A DNA stretch of 64,000 bases from Rhodospirillales bacterium 24-66-33 (GTDB lineage Bacteria; Pseudomonadota; Alphaproteobacteria; Reyranellales; Reyranellaceae), in assembly GCA_002281855.1 (NCBI GenBank), contig NCHQ01000007.1, positions 144,766 to 208,765 on the forward strand, read 5' to 3'. The notes under the pieces are model-generated. The model saw only the letters and a list, made by a program, of their open reading frames with translations, made no database searches and had not been told where the DNA came from. Both the position numbers and the translations under genes were made by a program. Positions 24,869-33,515 of this stretch are shown here, piece after piece. Each line of letters begins with the position of its first letter. Within the stretch, counting starts at the first letter, position 1.

Positions 24869-25965
24869 GCCGCCGCCCGGTCCCCGTGCTGCGCCTGGTG
24901 CTGCTGTTCGCGGTGCCCCTGCTGGCGGCCGGCGGGGCGGGCTGGTGGTGGCTGTCGGGGGGGCGCTACGTTTCGACCGACAATGCGTACGTGAAGGCGC
25001 ATATCGTCCAGATCGCCCCGGAAGTCGCCGGGCAGGTCCGCAGAGTCCTCACCCGGGATCATGCCTCCGTCGAGGCCGGCGCCCAGCTGTTCACCATCGA
25101 GTCGAGGCCTTTCCGGCTGGCGCTCGACAGCGCCGAGGCCGAACTCGATTCGGCGCGCGCGCATGTCGAGAACCTGCGCGGCATCTGGCGTGAGGCGGTC
25201 GCCGAACTGGCCGACGCCGAGGCTCGCGCCGACTATTTCCAGCGTCAGGCCCAGCGCCAGGAGGAGCTCGCATCGAAGGGCGTGGCCTCCGCCAGCAAGC
25301 GTGACGAGTCGCAGAACGACGCCCGGGCGGCGGCCGACCGCGTGGCGACGGCGCGGGAGAAACTGCGGCGCGTGCTGGCGGCGCTGAACGGCGATCCGCA
25401 ACTCGCGGTCGAGGCGCATCCGCTGGTGCGGGAGAAGGCGGCGGCGCGCGAGCGGGCGGCGCTCGATCTCGCCCGCACGACGGTACGGGCCCCGGTCGAT
25501 GGTGTGGTCGTCAACATGCGGCTGCAGCAGGGCGAGCAGGTCAAGGCGGCGACGCCTCTCTTCTCGCTGGTGGTGCTGAGCCGCCCCTGGGTCGAGGCGA
25601 ACTTCAAGGAGACCGAGCTCACCCATGTGAGGGTGGGCCAGAAGGCCATCGTAACGCTGGACACCTATCCCGACGTGACCTGGGACGCGCTGGTCGAAAG
25701 CGTAAGCCCGGCGACCGGGGCAGAGTTCGCGATCCTGCCGCCGCAGAATGCCAGCGGAAACTGGGTCAAGGTCGTGCAGCGCCTGCCGGTCAAACTGAGG
25801 CTTCTGCCGCATGTCGGCGAACCACCGCTGCGCGCCGGCATGACCGCGACGGTCAAGATCGATACCGGCCGCCAGCGCGATTTGACGAGCCTGCTGGGCG
25901 GTACCAAGGAAGCGCCGCCGGCCCCCGCATCACCGCCGCACGACGTCACGGCGCAGTCGAAGTAG
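24865..25965 (+). CDS. HlyD/EmrA-family membrane fusion protein
   Basis: 366 residues. One N-terminal membrane anchor (LVLLFAVPLLAAGGAGWWWL) is followed by the lipoyl half-motif YVSTDNAYVKAHIVQIAPEV and a coiled-coil hairpin of roughly residues 85-190. The second lipoyl half is TTVRAPVDGVVVNMRLQQGE and the beta-barrel is SRPWVEANFKETELTHVRVG. It links an inner-membrane pump to an outer-membrane channel. Partner is the DHA2 permease encoded on the other strand; no TolC-like gene is present in the window. Confidence 0.92.
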   Translation: MSRRPVPVLRLVLLFAVPLLAAGGAGWWWLSGGRYVSTDNAYVKAHIVQIAPEVAGQVRRVLTRDHASVEAGAQLFTIESRPFRLALDSAEAELDSARAHVENLRGIWREAVAELADAEARADYFQRQAQRQEELASKGVASASKRDESQNDARAAADRVATAREKLRRVLAALNGDPQLAVEAHPLVREKAAARERAALDLARTTVRAPVDGVVVNMRLQQGEQVKAATPLFSLVVLSRPWVEANFKETELTHVRVGQKAIVTLDTYPDVTWDALVESVSPATGAEFAILPPQNASGNWVKVVQRLPVKLRLLPHVGEPPLRAGMTATVKIDTGRQRDLTSLLGGTKEAPPAPASPPHDVTAQSK

Positions 25966-25967
25966 CC

Positions 25968-26005
25968 TCATGGGAGCGCGCCACTCCAGTGGCGCGCTCC
26001 CATGA
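25968..26005. terminator. very long perfect hairpin between convergent genes
   Basis: An 18-bp perfect inverted repeat (25968-25985 and 25988-26005) with only two bases between arms sits between the emrA stop and the stop of the convergent beta-propeller gene. Such a stem can stop transcription in both directions, although neither side has a run of T. The length and perfection exceed what a terminator needs. Confidence 0.55.
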
Positions 26006-26011
26006 TCATCT

Positions 26012-27064
26012 TCATCCACACGCCAGCGAATAGATGTGCTGGACCTCCCCGGGCAGGGGCATCGCCTGCCAGGTCCTGCCGGCGTCGCGGGTGCCGAAGA
26101 CCTCGCCGTCGTAGCGGGCGCCGATATAGACCTGTCCGGCGTCGGTCGGATGCAGGCCGATCGACATGATGGTGCCGTGCACCTGGACCTTGTCGAAGCG
26201 CGTCCAGCTCTCGCCGCCATCGTCGCTGCGATAGAGGCCGCCGTCCTGGCTCGCCGCGGCGACGGACAGGGCAGAGTAGAGCGTGTTGGATTCGACGGGC
26301 GAGACTCGTATGTCGCGGCCGTAGGTGGTGGGCGAGAAGCGGCCGACTTCCATGTCCTTCCAGGTGTGACCCTGGTCGCCGCTGCGGAACAGGCCCATGC
26401 GCACGGCGAGCCACAGCCCGTCGGGATCGGCCGGATTGATGGTCACGGCATGACCGTCGAGCATGCCTTCTGCCGTCGTGTCGCTCACGATCCGGCTCTT
26501 GAGATGCTCCTGCTCGGCGAGCGTCAGCAGCCCGGCGCTGCAATCGGTCCAGGTCTGGCCGAGATCGATGCTGCGCATGACGCCGTTGATCTCGAGCGCG
26601 GCGTAGAGCTCGTCGTGGCGCCTCGGATGCTGCACCAGCCGCATCACGCGCGACGCAAACGGGCCCGTGCAGTGCGTGTCGATGGCTGGAGCCGGGAGGG
26701 CCAGCCACGATGCACCGCCATCGTCGCTGCGATAGAGGCCAATCGGCGAGGCGCCGGCGAACACGCGATCCGGATCGCGCGAATCGACGAGGAAGGACCA
26801 GACCTGCTTGCCGGCGTCGGGGAAGGCGGTACGGCGGAACGTGGCGCCGCGATCGGTGCTGCGCCACACGCCGTCGTTTGTCCCGGCGAACACGATCTCC
26901 GGATTCTGCGGATGGACGAAGACCGTGAAGGCCTGGACGGCGCCCAGCACATGCTGCCAGTCGCCGTTCGCGGTGCCGCGGCGGAAGATGCCGACGCGGC
27001 CTTTGTGGTCCGGCCTCCCGAAATAGCCGGCGACGCCGACGTAGAGGTTCGACTGCTCGGCCAT
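26012..27064 (-). CDS. BNR/Asp-box repeat beta-propeller protein (sialidase-like fold)
   Basis: 350 residues without a signal peptide. At least six Asp-box repeats are spaced along the chain: WRSTDRGATFRRT, YRSDDGGASWLAL, RSIDLGQTWTDC, FRSGDQGHTWKDM, YRSDDGGESWTRF and GTRDAGRTWQAM. This is the fold of sialidases, sortilin/Vps10 and photosystem assembly factor YCF48. Catalytic sialidase residues are not apparent, so a binding or unknown hydrolytic role is more likely. It lies 14 bp downstream of the ABC binding-protein gene on the same strand. Confidence 0.82.
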   Translation of the reverse strand: MAEQSNLYVGVAGYFGRPDHKGRVGIFRRGTANGDWQHVLGAVQAFTVFVHPQNPEIVFAGTNDGVWRSTDRGATFRRTAFPDAGKQVWSFLVDSRDPDRVFAGASPIGLYRSDDGGASWLALPAPAIDTHCTGPFASRVMRLVQHPRRHDELYAALEINGVMRSIDLGQTWTDCSAGLLTLAEQEHLKSRIVSDTTAEGMLDGHAVTINPADPDGLWLAVRMGLFRSGDQGHTWKDMEVGRFSPTTYGRDIRVSPVESNTLYSALSVAAASQDGGLYRSDDGGESWTRFDKVQVHGTIMSIGLHPTDAGQVYIGARYDGEVFGTRDAGRTWQAMPLPGEVQHIYSLACG

Positions 27065-27078
27065 TTCGGACTCCCGGC

Positions 27079-28293
27079 TCAGTTCTTCTTGACCAGCGGG
27101 CACTCGCTGTCGGCCAGCGGCCGGAACGCCTCCTCGCCGGAGATGGTGGCCAGCAGCTTGTAGTAGTCCCACGGCCCCTTCGACTCGGACGGCTTCTTCA
27201 CTTCGAAGAGATACATGTTGTGCATCTTGCGTCCGTCCTGGCGAACGTAGCTGGCCCCGAACAGCGGGTCGTCCCACTTCGCGGCCTTCATGGCGGCCAT
27301 GACCTTCTCGGCATTGTCCGTTCCGGTCGACTTGACCGCGTTGAGGTAGGCCAGCGTCGCCGAATAGAAGCCAGCCTGCGCGCTGGTCGGCATCTTGCCG
27401 TTGAAGCGGGCGGCGAAGCGCTTGGAGAAGGCGCGCGTCTGGTCGTTGAGATCCCAGTAGAAGGCCTCGGTCAGGTTCAGGCCCTGGGCGCGCTCGAGGC
27501 CCAGCGAATGGATGTCTGAGATGAAGACCAGCAGGCCCGCGAGCTTCTGGCCGCCCTTGACGATGCCGAACTCGGCAGCCTGCTTGATCGAGTTGATCGT
27601 GTCGCCGCCGGCATTGGCGAGCCCGATGATCTGGGCCTTGGATCCCTGCGCCTGCAGCAGGAAGGACGAAAAGTCGTTGGTGTTGATCGGATGCTTGACG
27701 CCGCCGAGGACGGTTCCGCCGGCCTTCTTGACGACGGCGGAGACGTCGCGCTCCAGCGCATAGCCGAACGCATAGTCGGCGGTGAGGAAGAACCAGGTCT
27801 TGCCGCCGGCCTTGACGACCGCTGAGCCGGTGCCGTTGGCGAGTGCAGCCGTGTCGTAGACCCAATGGATCATGTAGGGATTGCAGAGCTTGCCGGTGAG
27901 GTCCGACGAGGCGGGATCCGGCGCGATGAAGATGCGCTTCTTGTCACCGGCAACGCGGCCCGCCGCGATCGACGAGGAGGAGGCGCCGGCGCCCATCACC
28001 ATGTCGACCTTCTCGTTGTCGAACCAGCGACCGACCGTCGTGGCCGCGACGTCGGCCTTGTTCTGGATGTCGCTGGACACGAACTCGATCTTCTGGCCGA
28101 GGACGGAGCCGCCGAAATCCTCGATCGCCATCTGGGTGGCGAGCACTGCGCCGGGCCCGTTGATGTCGGCGTAGAGGCTCGAGAGGTCGGTGGCGACGCC
28201 GATCTTGACCGTATTGTCGGAAAGCTGGGCTGCCGCCGGCAGGGCCCAGGCCGCAAGGCAGAATGCGGCCGTGCTCAAGAGGTTCCGTCTCAT
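27079..28293 (-). CDS. ABC transporter substrate-binding protein, branched-chain amino acid type (Peripla_BP_6)
   Basis: 404 residues: signal peptide of about 22 residues ending PAAAQ, then DNTVKIGVATDLSSLYADIN, the opening of type I periplasmic binding proteins of the LivJ/urea group. Later motifs FLTADYAFGYALERD and YSATLAYLNAVKSTGT also fit. It would bind an amino acid or related small molecule. No LivHMGF permease or ATPase gene is nearby, so its transporter must lie elsewhere or it acts as a sensor. Confidence 0.9.
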   Translation of the reverse strand: MRRNLLSTAAFCLAAWALPAAAQLSDNTVKIGVATDLSSLYADINGPGAVLATQMAIEDFGGSVLGQKIEFVSSDIQNKADVAATTVGRWFDNEKVDMVMGAGASSSSIAAGRVAGDKKRIFIAPDPASSDLTGKLCNPYMIHWVYDTAALANGTGSAVVKAGGKTWFFLTADYAFGYALERDVSAVVKKAGGTVLGGVKHPINTNDFSSFLLQAQGSKAQIIGLANAGGDTINSIKQAAEFGIVKGGQKLAGLLVFISDIHSLGLERAQGLNLTEAFYWDLNDQTRAFSKRFAARFNGKMPTSAQAGFYSATLAYLNAVKSTGTDNAEKVMAAMKAAKWDDPLFGASYVRQDGRKMHNMYLFEVKKPSESKGPWDYYKLLATISGEEAFRPLADSECPLVKKN

Positions 28294-28370
28294 CGTCTCT
28301 CTCCCTAGGCTTTGTTATTGAGCGAAGCCTATCAAGGCGGCGGCATTCTGCAAGGCGGAGGAGACATCCA

Positions 28371-29111
28371 ATGATCGAGAAAATTCTGGACATTCCAACC
28401 CCGGACGGGGCGATCGAAACCTTCATCTGCCATCCGGAGCGCGGCGGACCCTACCCGCCGGTCCTGTTCCTGATGGACGCGCCGGGCATCCGCGAGGAGC
28501 TCTATGACATGGCGCGCCGGCTGGCGACGGTCGGCTACTACGTGATGCTGCCCAATCTCTACTACCGCGCCGGCACCGAAACGAAGTACGGCCCGGACGT
28601 GCTCAAGCATGGCAGCGACGAGCACGCGCGCATGCGGTCCGTCCGCACCAAGATGACCATCCCGCCGGTCATGGACGATGTGGCGGCGATGATCGCTTTC
28701 GCGGATGCACAGAAGGAATCGAAGAAGGGGCCGGTCGGCACCCATGGTTATTGCATGAGCGGCCCTTACTCACTGGCAGCGGCGGCGCGTTTTCCGGATC
28801 GCATCGCCGCGGCGGCGTCCTTTTATGGCACCTGGCTGGTGAGCGACGCGGCCGAGAGCCCGCACCTGACCCTCGGCAAGGCGAAGGGTGAGCTCTACAT
28901 TTCCTGCGCCGAGCACGACGAACTGGCGCCGCCCGACATGGTCAAGGAACTGAAGGCGCTGTTCGACAAGTCCGGCGCGAAGGGCGAACTCGAGATCCAG
29001 CCGACCGTGCACCACGGCTTCGCCTTCCCGCAGCGCTGGTGCTACGACAAGCCGGCCGCCGAACGGCACTGGGAGCGCCTTATCGCCCTCTACCGCCGAA
29101 ACCTCGGCTGA
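28371..29111 (+). CDS. dienelactone hydrolase family protein
   Basis: 246 residues with the alpha/beta-hydrolase fold. The cysteine nucleophile of dienelactone hydrolases is in GTHGYCMSGPYSL near residue 128. The acid is probably in CAEHDELAPPD and the histidine in VHHGFAFP near residue 213. It could open a lactone in aromatic breakdown or act as a general carboxylesterase. ATG at 28371 follows GGAGGAG by six to seven bases. It is divergent from the binding-protein gene. Confidence 0.9.
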   Translation: MIEKILDIPTPDGAIETFICHPERGGPYPPVLFLMDAPGIREELYDMARRLATVGYYVMLPNLYYRAGTETKYGPDVLKHGSDEHARMRSVRTKMTIPPVMDDVAAMIAFADAQKESKKGPVGTHGYCMSGPYSLAAAARFPDRIAAAASFYGTWLVSDAAESPHLTLGKAKGELYISCAEHDELAPPDMVKELKALFDKSGAKGELEIQPTVHHGFAFPQRWCYDKPAAERHWERLIALYRRNLG

Positions 29112-29128
29112 CGCCGCGGAGGATGCAC

Positions 29129-29632
29129 TCAGGCCGCTGCCGATGAAGCGGTTTTGTTCGCCTGCCAGTCGTCGAGCTTGGCGCGCGCGCCGTTCTTCGT
29201 CGGGTCCATCGCCGATTCCTGTCCCGGCACCTTGGCGGCGAGTTCGATCACGTAGCCGTTGGGATCGCGAAAATAGATCGACCGGATGAAATGATGATCG
29301 GAGACGCCGCGGACCTCGCGGCCCTCCGACCTTCCCTTGGCCAACATCCGCTCGAGATGCTCGGGTTCGACCTCCAAGGCGATGTGGAGGTCGAAATCGT
29401 GCTGGTCCTTGAAATCGAACGCCATGTCCGGCGCCTCGAAGAAGGCGAGGCAGGACCCGTCGTCGAGCTGGAAGAAGGTATGCAGCACGCCGGCGCCGGT
29501 CGTGCGACCCGTCTTGGTCTGTTCGATCTTGAGCGTATGGGCGAGGGGGAGGCCGAGGAAGTCCTCGTAGAACTTCCTCGTCTCCTCCGAGTCGCGGCAG
29601 CGATAGGCGTTGTGGTGCAGACCCTTGATCAT
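29129..29632 (-). CDS. VOC-family (glyoxalase/extradiol dioxygenase-like) protein
   Basis: 167 residues with two beta-alpha-beta-beta-beta modules. The likely metal ligands are His7 in GLHHNAYRCRD, the FDLHIALEV histidine, and the glutamate of DPNGYVIELAAK near residue 133. The long insert DHHFIRSIYFRDPNGY is typical of catechol-dioxygenase-like VOC proteins. The substrate is unknown. The stop codon is 18 bp from the convergent dienelactone-hydrolase gene, hinting at a common aromatic or lactone theme. Confidence 0.82.
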   Translation of the reverse strand: MIKGLHHNAYRCRDSEETRKFYEDFLGLPLAHTLKIEQTKTGRTTGAGVLHTFFQLDDGSCLAFFEAPDMAFDFKDQHDFDLHIALEVEPEHLERMLAKGRSEGREVRGVSDHHFIRSIYFRDPNGYVIELAAKVPGQESAMDPTKNGARAKLDDWQANKTASSAAA

Positions 29633-29674
29633 CGAAACCTCCGATCATTCATCTGCCCCGAGTCTACCGCCGTC

Positions 29675-31261
29675 CTAGCGGTCGAGCCAGACATCCTCGA
29701 AGCGCCAGTGATTGTAGATGGTGTTGACCGCAAGGTTCACGGCCTTGACCTCCGGGTGCCAACAGGTGCCGCCCCAGCCATGCTGGATCACCGGGCGTGC
29801 ACCGTCCTCCTGCAGCTTCTTGTCGATCTCCCACACGAGCTTCCGGCGGGCCTCGAGGTCGGTCATCATCGATTGCTGGTCGAACAGCTTCTCGACCTCG
29901 GGATTGCAGTAGTTGGTGTAGTTGCGCTCCGAGCCGCAGCGGAAGGTCTCGTAGAAGACGACGTCCGGATCGTCGACGCCGACGCCCTGGACGTTCATCC
30001 CGATGGAGAAGTCGCGGCGCATCATGCGGTTGTACCAGACCGCGGTTTCGAGCGGCTCCAACTCGGCCTGGATGTTCACCTGTTTCAGATGGTCGATCAG
30101 GATGACGGCGGGATCGCGATAGCTCGGGATGTTTCGGGTCGAGACCTTGATCTTCAGCGGCTTCTCGGCCGTGTAACCCAGTTCGGTCATGATCTTGCGG
30201 CCTTCCTCCCGCGCCTTGGCCACGTCGGGGCCGTAACCCGCCACGGTCGCCAGGAACTCCGTCGGCATGCCCCACAGACCTTCCGGCGGCGGCAGCATCG
30301 CGCCGCCGATGCGGTAGTTGCCCTGGCCCAGGATCTCGTTGAAGGCACTTCGGTCGATCGAGAGCGCCATGGCACGGCGGATCTTTGCGTCGTCGAACGG
30401 CGGCCTCTCGCGGTTGACCAGCAGGTTGGCCTGGGTGTTCGTCGGCTGCGCCTCGCAGATCGCGGTCGGCGCCTGGACCTTGAGATCGTTGACCATGGAC
30501 GGCGTGACGACGGAGGTGAAGGTCATGTCCAGCTTGCCGGCGACGAAGGTCAGCAGCGAGGTCGCCCGGTTGGGGATGATCGAGAATTCGATCGCGTCGA
30601 GGTAGGGCCGGCCCGGCTTCCAGTAGTCCGGGTTGCGCGCGAGCTTGACCGACTCGTTCTGCTTCTTCTCGACGAACTTGAACGGGCCGGTACCGATCGG
30701 CTTGGTCCGCATCTGCTGCGTCGAGACGTGGCAGGGATAGACCGGCGAGAAGGCCGCGGCGAGCATGGTGAGCAGCGACGGCTGGGGGCGCTTGAGGTGG
30801 AAGGTCGCCTCGCGGTCGCCGTTGACCGTGACCTGCTCGAGATTGAAGTACCAGGTCTTGCGCGGATTCTTGCGCAGCTTCGATTCGTCGGAGGTCACCA
30901 TGTCCCAGGTGCACTTCACGTCGGCGCTGGTGAAGGGCTTGCCGTCGTGCCACTTCACGCCGTCGCGCAACTTGAAGGTGAGCTTCTTGCCGTCGTCGCT
31001 CCATTTCCATTCGGTCGCGAGTTCGGGGATGATGTTGTCCGGCGTGTTCTGCTTCGTCTTGGGATCGAACATCACGAGGTTGTTGTAGACCGACATGAAC
31101 GGCATGACGGTCGAGATCGTCGCCTCCTCGTGGATCGAGGCGCTCGGCGGATTGTCCATGTGGGCGATCTTGAGCGTGCCGCCGGATTTCTGCGCCCAGG
31201 CGGCGGGCGCTGCGGCCAGGATCATGAGAGCCGCGGCGAGCGGCAGCGACGGATGTTTCAT
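29675..31261 (-). CDS. ABC transporter substrate-binding protein, peptide/opine family (SBP_bac_5)
   Basis: 528 residues with a signal peptide (LPLAAALMILAAAPAAWAQ). The SBP_bac_5 signatures include LTFKLRDGVKWHDGKPFTSA near residue 95 and the later RRAMALSIDRSAFNEILGQG. Family ligands are di- and oligopeptides, nickel or opines. ATG at 31261 has AAAGG upstream, with GGAGGG further back. No DppBCDF-type genes accompany it. It is divergent from the TctC gene at 31324. Confidence 0.92.
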   Translation of the reverse strand: MKHPSLPLAAALMILAAAPAAWAQKSGGTLKIAHMDNPPSASIHEEATISTVMPFMSVYNNLVMFDPKTKQNTPDNIIPELATEWKWSDDGKKLTFKLRDGVKWHDGKPFTSADVKCTWDMVTSDESKLRKNPRKTWYFNLEQVTVNGDREATFHLKRPQPSLLTMLAAAFSPVYPCHVSTQQMRTKPIGTGPFKFVEKKQNESVKLARNPDYWKPGRPYLDAIEFSIIPNRATSLLTFVAGKLDMTFTSVVTPSMVNDLKVQAPTAICEAQPTNTQANLLVNRERPPFDDAKIRRAMALSIDRSAFNEILGQGNYRIGGAMLPPPEGLWGMPTEFLATVAGYGPDVAKAREEGRKIMTELGYTAEKPLKIKVSTRNIPSYRDPAVILIDHLKQVNIQAELEPLETAVWYNRMMRRDFSIGMNVQGVGVDDPDVVFYETFRCGSERNYTNYCNPEVEKLFDQQSMMTDLEARRKLVWEIDKKLQEDGARPVIQHGWGGTCWHPEVKAVNLAVNTIYNHWRFEDVWLDR

Positions 31262-31323
31262 CCTTTCGTTCCCTCCTTTTGTTTGTGATGACGCTAGCAC
31301 TTCGCCCGGACTAGAGTCGGTCC

Positions 31324-32274
31324 ATGAAACTCCTCAGTTTGCTGGTCGGAATGCTGCTCGCGGTGCCGGCCGGCGCCCAGGACTATCCTTCCAAGCCGAT
31401 CAAGATCATCACGGCCTTCGGGCCGGGGACCGCGACCGACATCGCCGCGCGCGCGATCGGGCAGGACATCGCCGCCCAGACCGGGCAGACGGTCGTCATC
31501 GAGAACAAGCCTGGCGCGGAAGGGCAGATTGCGGCCCAATCCGCGGCGGCGGCGGCGCCCGACGGCTACACGCTGTTCTTCACCACGCAGACGACGCAGG
31601 CGATCAATCCGCACGTCTACAAGTCGCTGGCCTACGATCCGGTGAAGAGTTTCGCGCCGGTCGCCGGCATTACGCTCGGCGCGCAGATCGTGATGGTTCG
31701 CAAGGACCTGCCGGCCAAGACCATCCAGGAATTTGTTGCGCTTGCGAAGGCGCAGCCCGGCAAGCTGAGCTTCGGCAGCGGCAACGGGTCGAGCCGCGGT
31801 GGCGCGGAACTGTTCCGCATCATGACCGGGATCGATCTGCTGGGCGTGCCCTACAAGACCCAGCCGCAGGCGATTACCGACCTGTTGGGCGGTAGAATCG
31901 ACATCATCTTCTCGGACTTCACGGTCGGCCTGCCGCCGGTGCTCGACGGACGGGCGCGCGGTCTGGCCGTCACCAGCAAGCAGCGCATCCCCGGCCTCGA
32001 GCAGTTTCCGACGGTCGACGAGAGCGGTGTGCCGGGCTTCGAGATGTGGGCCTGGACGGCGCTCTACGCGCCCGCCGGCACGCCGCGGCCGATCATCGAC
32101 AAGCTGAACGCACTCGTTCGACAGGCGGCGAAGTCCCCGGCCTATCTCAACCTGCTGAAGACCAGCTACGGCATCTCGTTCGTCGGATCGCCCGAGGAAC
32201 TGGCGGCCTTCCAGGCCGTCGAGACGAAGAAGTGGGCGGAGATCGTGGCGACCGCCGGCATGAAGGAGCCCTGA
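31324..32274 (+). CDS. Bug/TctC-family substrate-binding protein
   Basis: 316 residues: signal peptide ending AGAQ (about residue 19), then DYPSKPIKIITAFGPGTATD and VVIENKPGAEGQIAAQ, the two hallmark segments of Bug proteins. The C-terminal part GTPRPIIDKLNALVRQAAK is equally typical. It probably binds a carboxylic acid. Its stop is seven bases from the end of the convergent MFS gene that closes the CoA-thioester operon (32282-39208), so it may scavenge that operon's substrate; this is inference. Confidence 0.93.
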   Translation: MKLLSLLVGMLLAVPAGAQDYPSKPIKIITAFGPGTATDIAARAIGQDIAAQTGQTVVIENKPGAEGQIAAQSAAAAAPDGYTLFFTTQTTQAINPHVYKSLAYDPVKSFAPVAGITLGAQIVMVRKDLPAKTIQEFVALAKAQPGKLSFGSGNGSSRGGAELFRIMTGIDLLGVPYKTQPQAITDLLGGRIDIIFSDFTVGLPPVLDGRARGLAVTSKQRIPGLEQFPTVDESGVPGFEMWAWTALYAPAGTPRPIIDKLNALVRQAAKSPAYLNLLKTSYGISFVGSPEELAAFQAVETKKWAEIVATAGMKEP

Positions 32275-32281
32275 CGAGGGC

Positions 32282-33514
32282 TCAGGAGGGACGCGGCCGG
32301 CGCAGCCGGGCCGACGTCGCGATCTGCCAGACGGCCGCGGCGAGGACGCAGGCGGCGACCAGCAGGAAGGCGCTGCGATAGTCGGCGACCGCGGCGATCA
32401 GGCCGAACAGCGGCGGGCCGATGACGGCGCCGGAAAAGGCGAGGGCAGTCTGGACGGCCGCGACGGCCGCGACCTGTCCGGGCGGCGCGAGGGCCGCGAA
32501 TTCCGCGATCGAGACGCCGTTCCAGCTGATGACGACCGTGCCGTAGGCGAAGACGATCAGGCCGATCAGCCAATAAGGGGTCTCGGCCGAGATCAGGCTG
32601 GTGGCCACGGCGCCGAGCGCGATGCCGATTCCGGTCCAGCCCAGCAGCATCATTCGGGGAAACCGGTCGCCCAGGGCGCCCAGGACCAGGCGCTGCCCCG
32701 TGCCGCCGATCTGCGCCAGGAAGAGCAGGAATCCCGCCTCGGCGATGCTGAGGCGGCAATGCTCGTAGAGGTAGGTCACCAAGAAGAACGTGAAGGTGTG
32801 CTGCGCCACGACGTAGAGCAGCGCCGACCAGCCTAGAACGCGCATCTCCGGATGGCGCATCACATGGACGATCGAGGACCAGATGCCGTCCGAGGGGGCC
32901 GACGGAGCGACCGAGGCATCGATTCGGGCACGCAGCAGTTCGAGGACGCCGGCGCCCGCCAGCATGAGCGCCGCGGCGCAGAGCGAGGCACCGCGCCACC
33001 CGAGCGCCGGCAGCAGCAGGGGCAGGAAAATGCCGGCGGCCGCGAACCCCAGGGGAACGCCGGTCTGCTTGACCGAGAAGACGAGGCTGAACCAGGCGCG
33101 TGGCACGCGCTGGCTCAGGATATGCGCCGATGCGGGATTGATGGGACCCTGGGCAAAGCCGATGAACGCGACTGCGACGACGGTCGCGGCAACGAAGGCC
33201 ATCGCGTTCAGGGCAAGGCCGATGGCGGCGGCCAGCATGGCGAACTGGCAGACGCGGACGGCGCCCAGCCGCGAGATCGGCCCGGCGCTCCACAGCGCGA
33301 CGCCCGAGGCGATTGCGTAGGTGACGGCCGTGAAGGCACCGACCAGTTTGGGGGCGATCCCGAGATCGCGGGCCACGGCCGGCATCAGCACGCTGAGCGA
33401 GAGGACGGCCAGCGAGATGAGCACCTGCGTGCCGAGCATCGCCCCGATGGGGACGAGTGCCGGCCGCAGACCGGGGCGCGGGCCTTCCGTGTTCGGCGCC
33501 GCGCCCGGTTGCAT
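32282..33514 (-). CDS. MFS transporter
   Basis: 410 residues with 12 membrane segments (for example VLISLAVLSLSVLMPAVARD and GVPLGFAAAGIFLPLLLPAL). It has the loop ALGDRFPRMMLLGWTGIG in the second half, the position of MFS motif A. No close substrate group is evident; members of this type carry organic acids. Its ATG is one base beyond the stop of the CitE-like gene, so it is the last gene of the minus-strand operon and probably moves that pathway's substrate or product. Confidence 0.85.
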   Translation of the reverse strand: MQPGAAPNTEGPRPGLRPALVPIGAMLGTQVLISLAVLSLSVLMPAVARDLGIAPKLVGAFTAVTYAIASGVALWSAGPISRLGAVRVCQFAMLAAAIGLALNAMAFVAATVVAVAFIGFAQGPINPASAHILSQRVPRAWFSLVFSVKQTGVPLGFAAAGIFLPLLLPALGWRGASLCAAALMLAGAGVLELLRARIDASVAPSAPSDGIWSSIVHVMRHPEMRVLGWSALLYVVAQHTFTFFLVTYLYEHCRLSIAEAGFLLFLAQIGGTGQRLVLGALGDRFPRMMLLGWTGIGIALGAVATSLISAETPYWLIGLIVFAYGTVVISWNGVSIAEFAALAPPGQVAAVAAVQTALAFSGAVIGPPLFGLIAAVADYRSAFLLVAACVLAAAVWQIATSARLRRPRPS

Positions 33515-33515
33515 C

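Noticed and set aside
29291..31288. 665-codon plus-strand open frame opposite the peptide-binding protein gene
   Set aside because: Antisense of an SBP_bac_5 gene with a normal signal peptide and ribosome-binding site.
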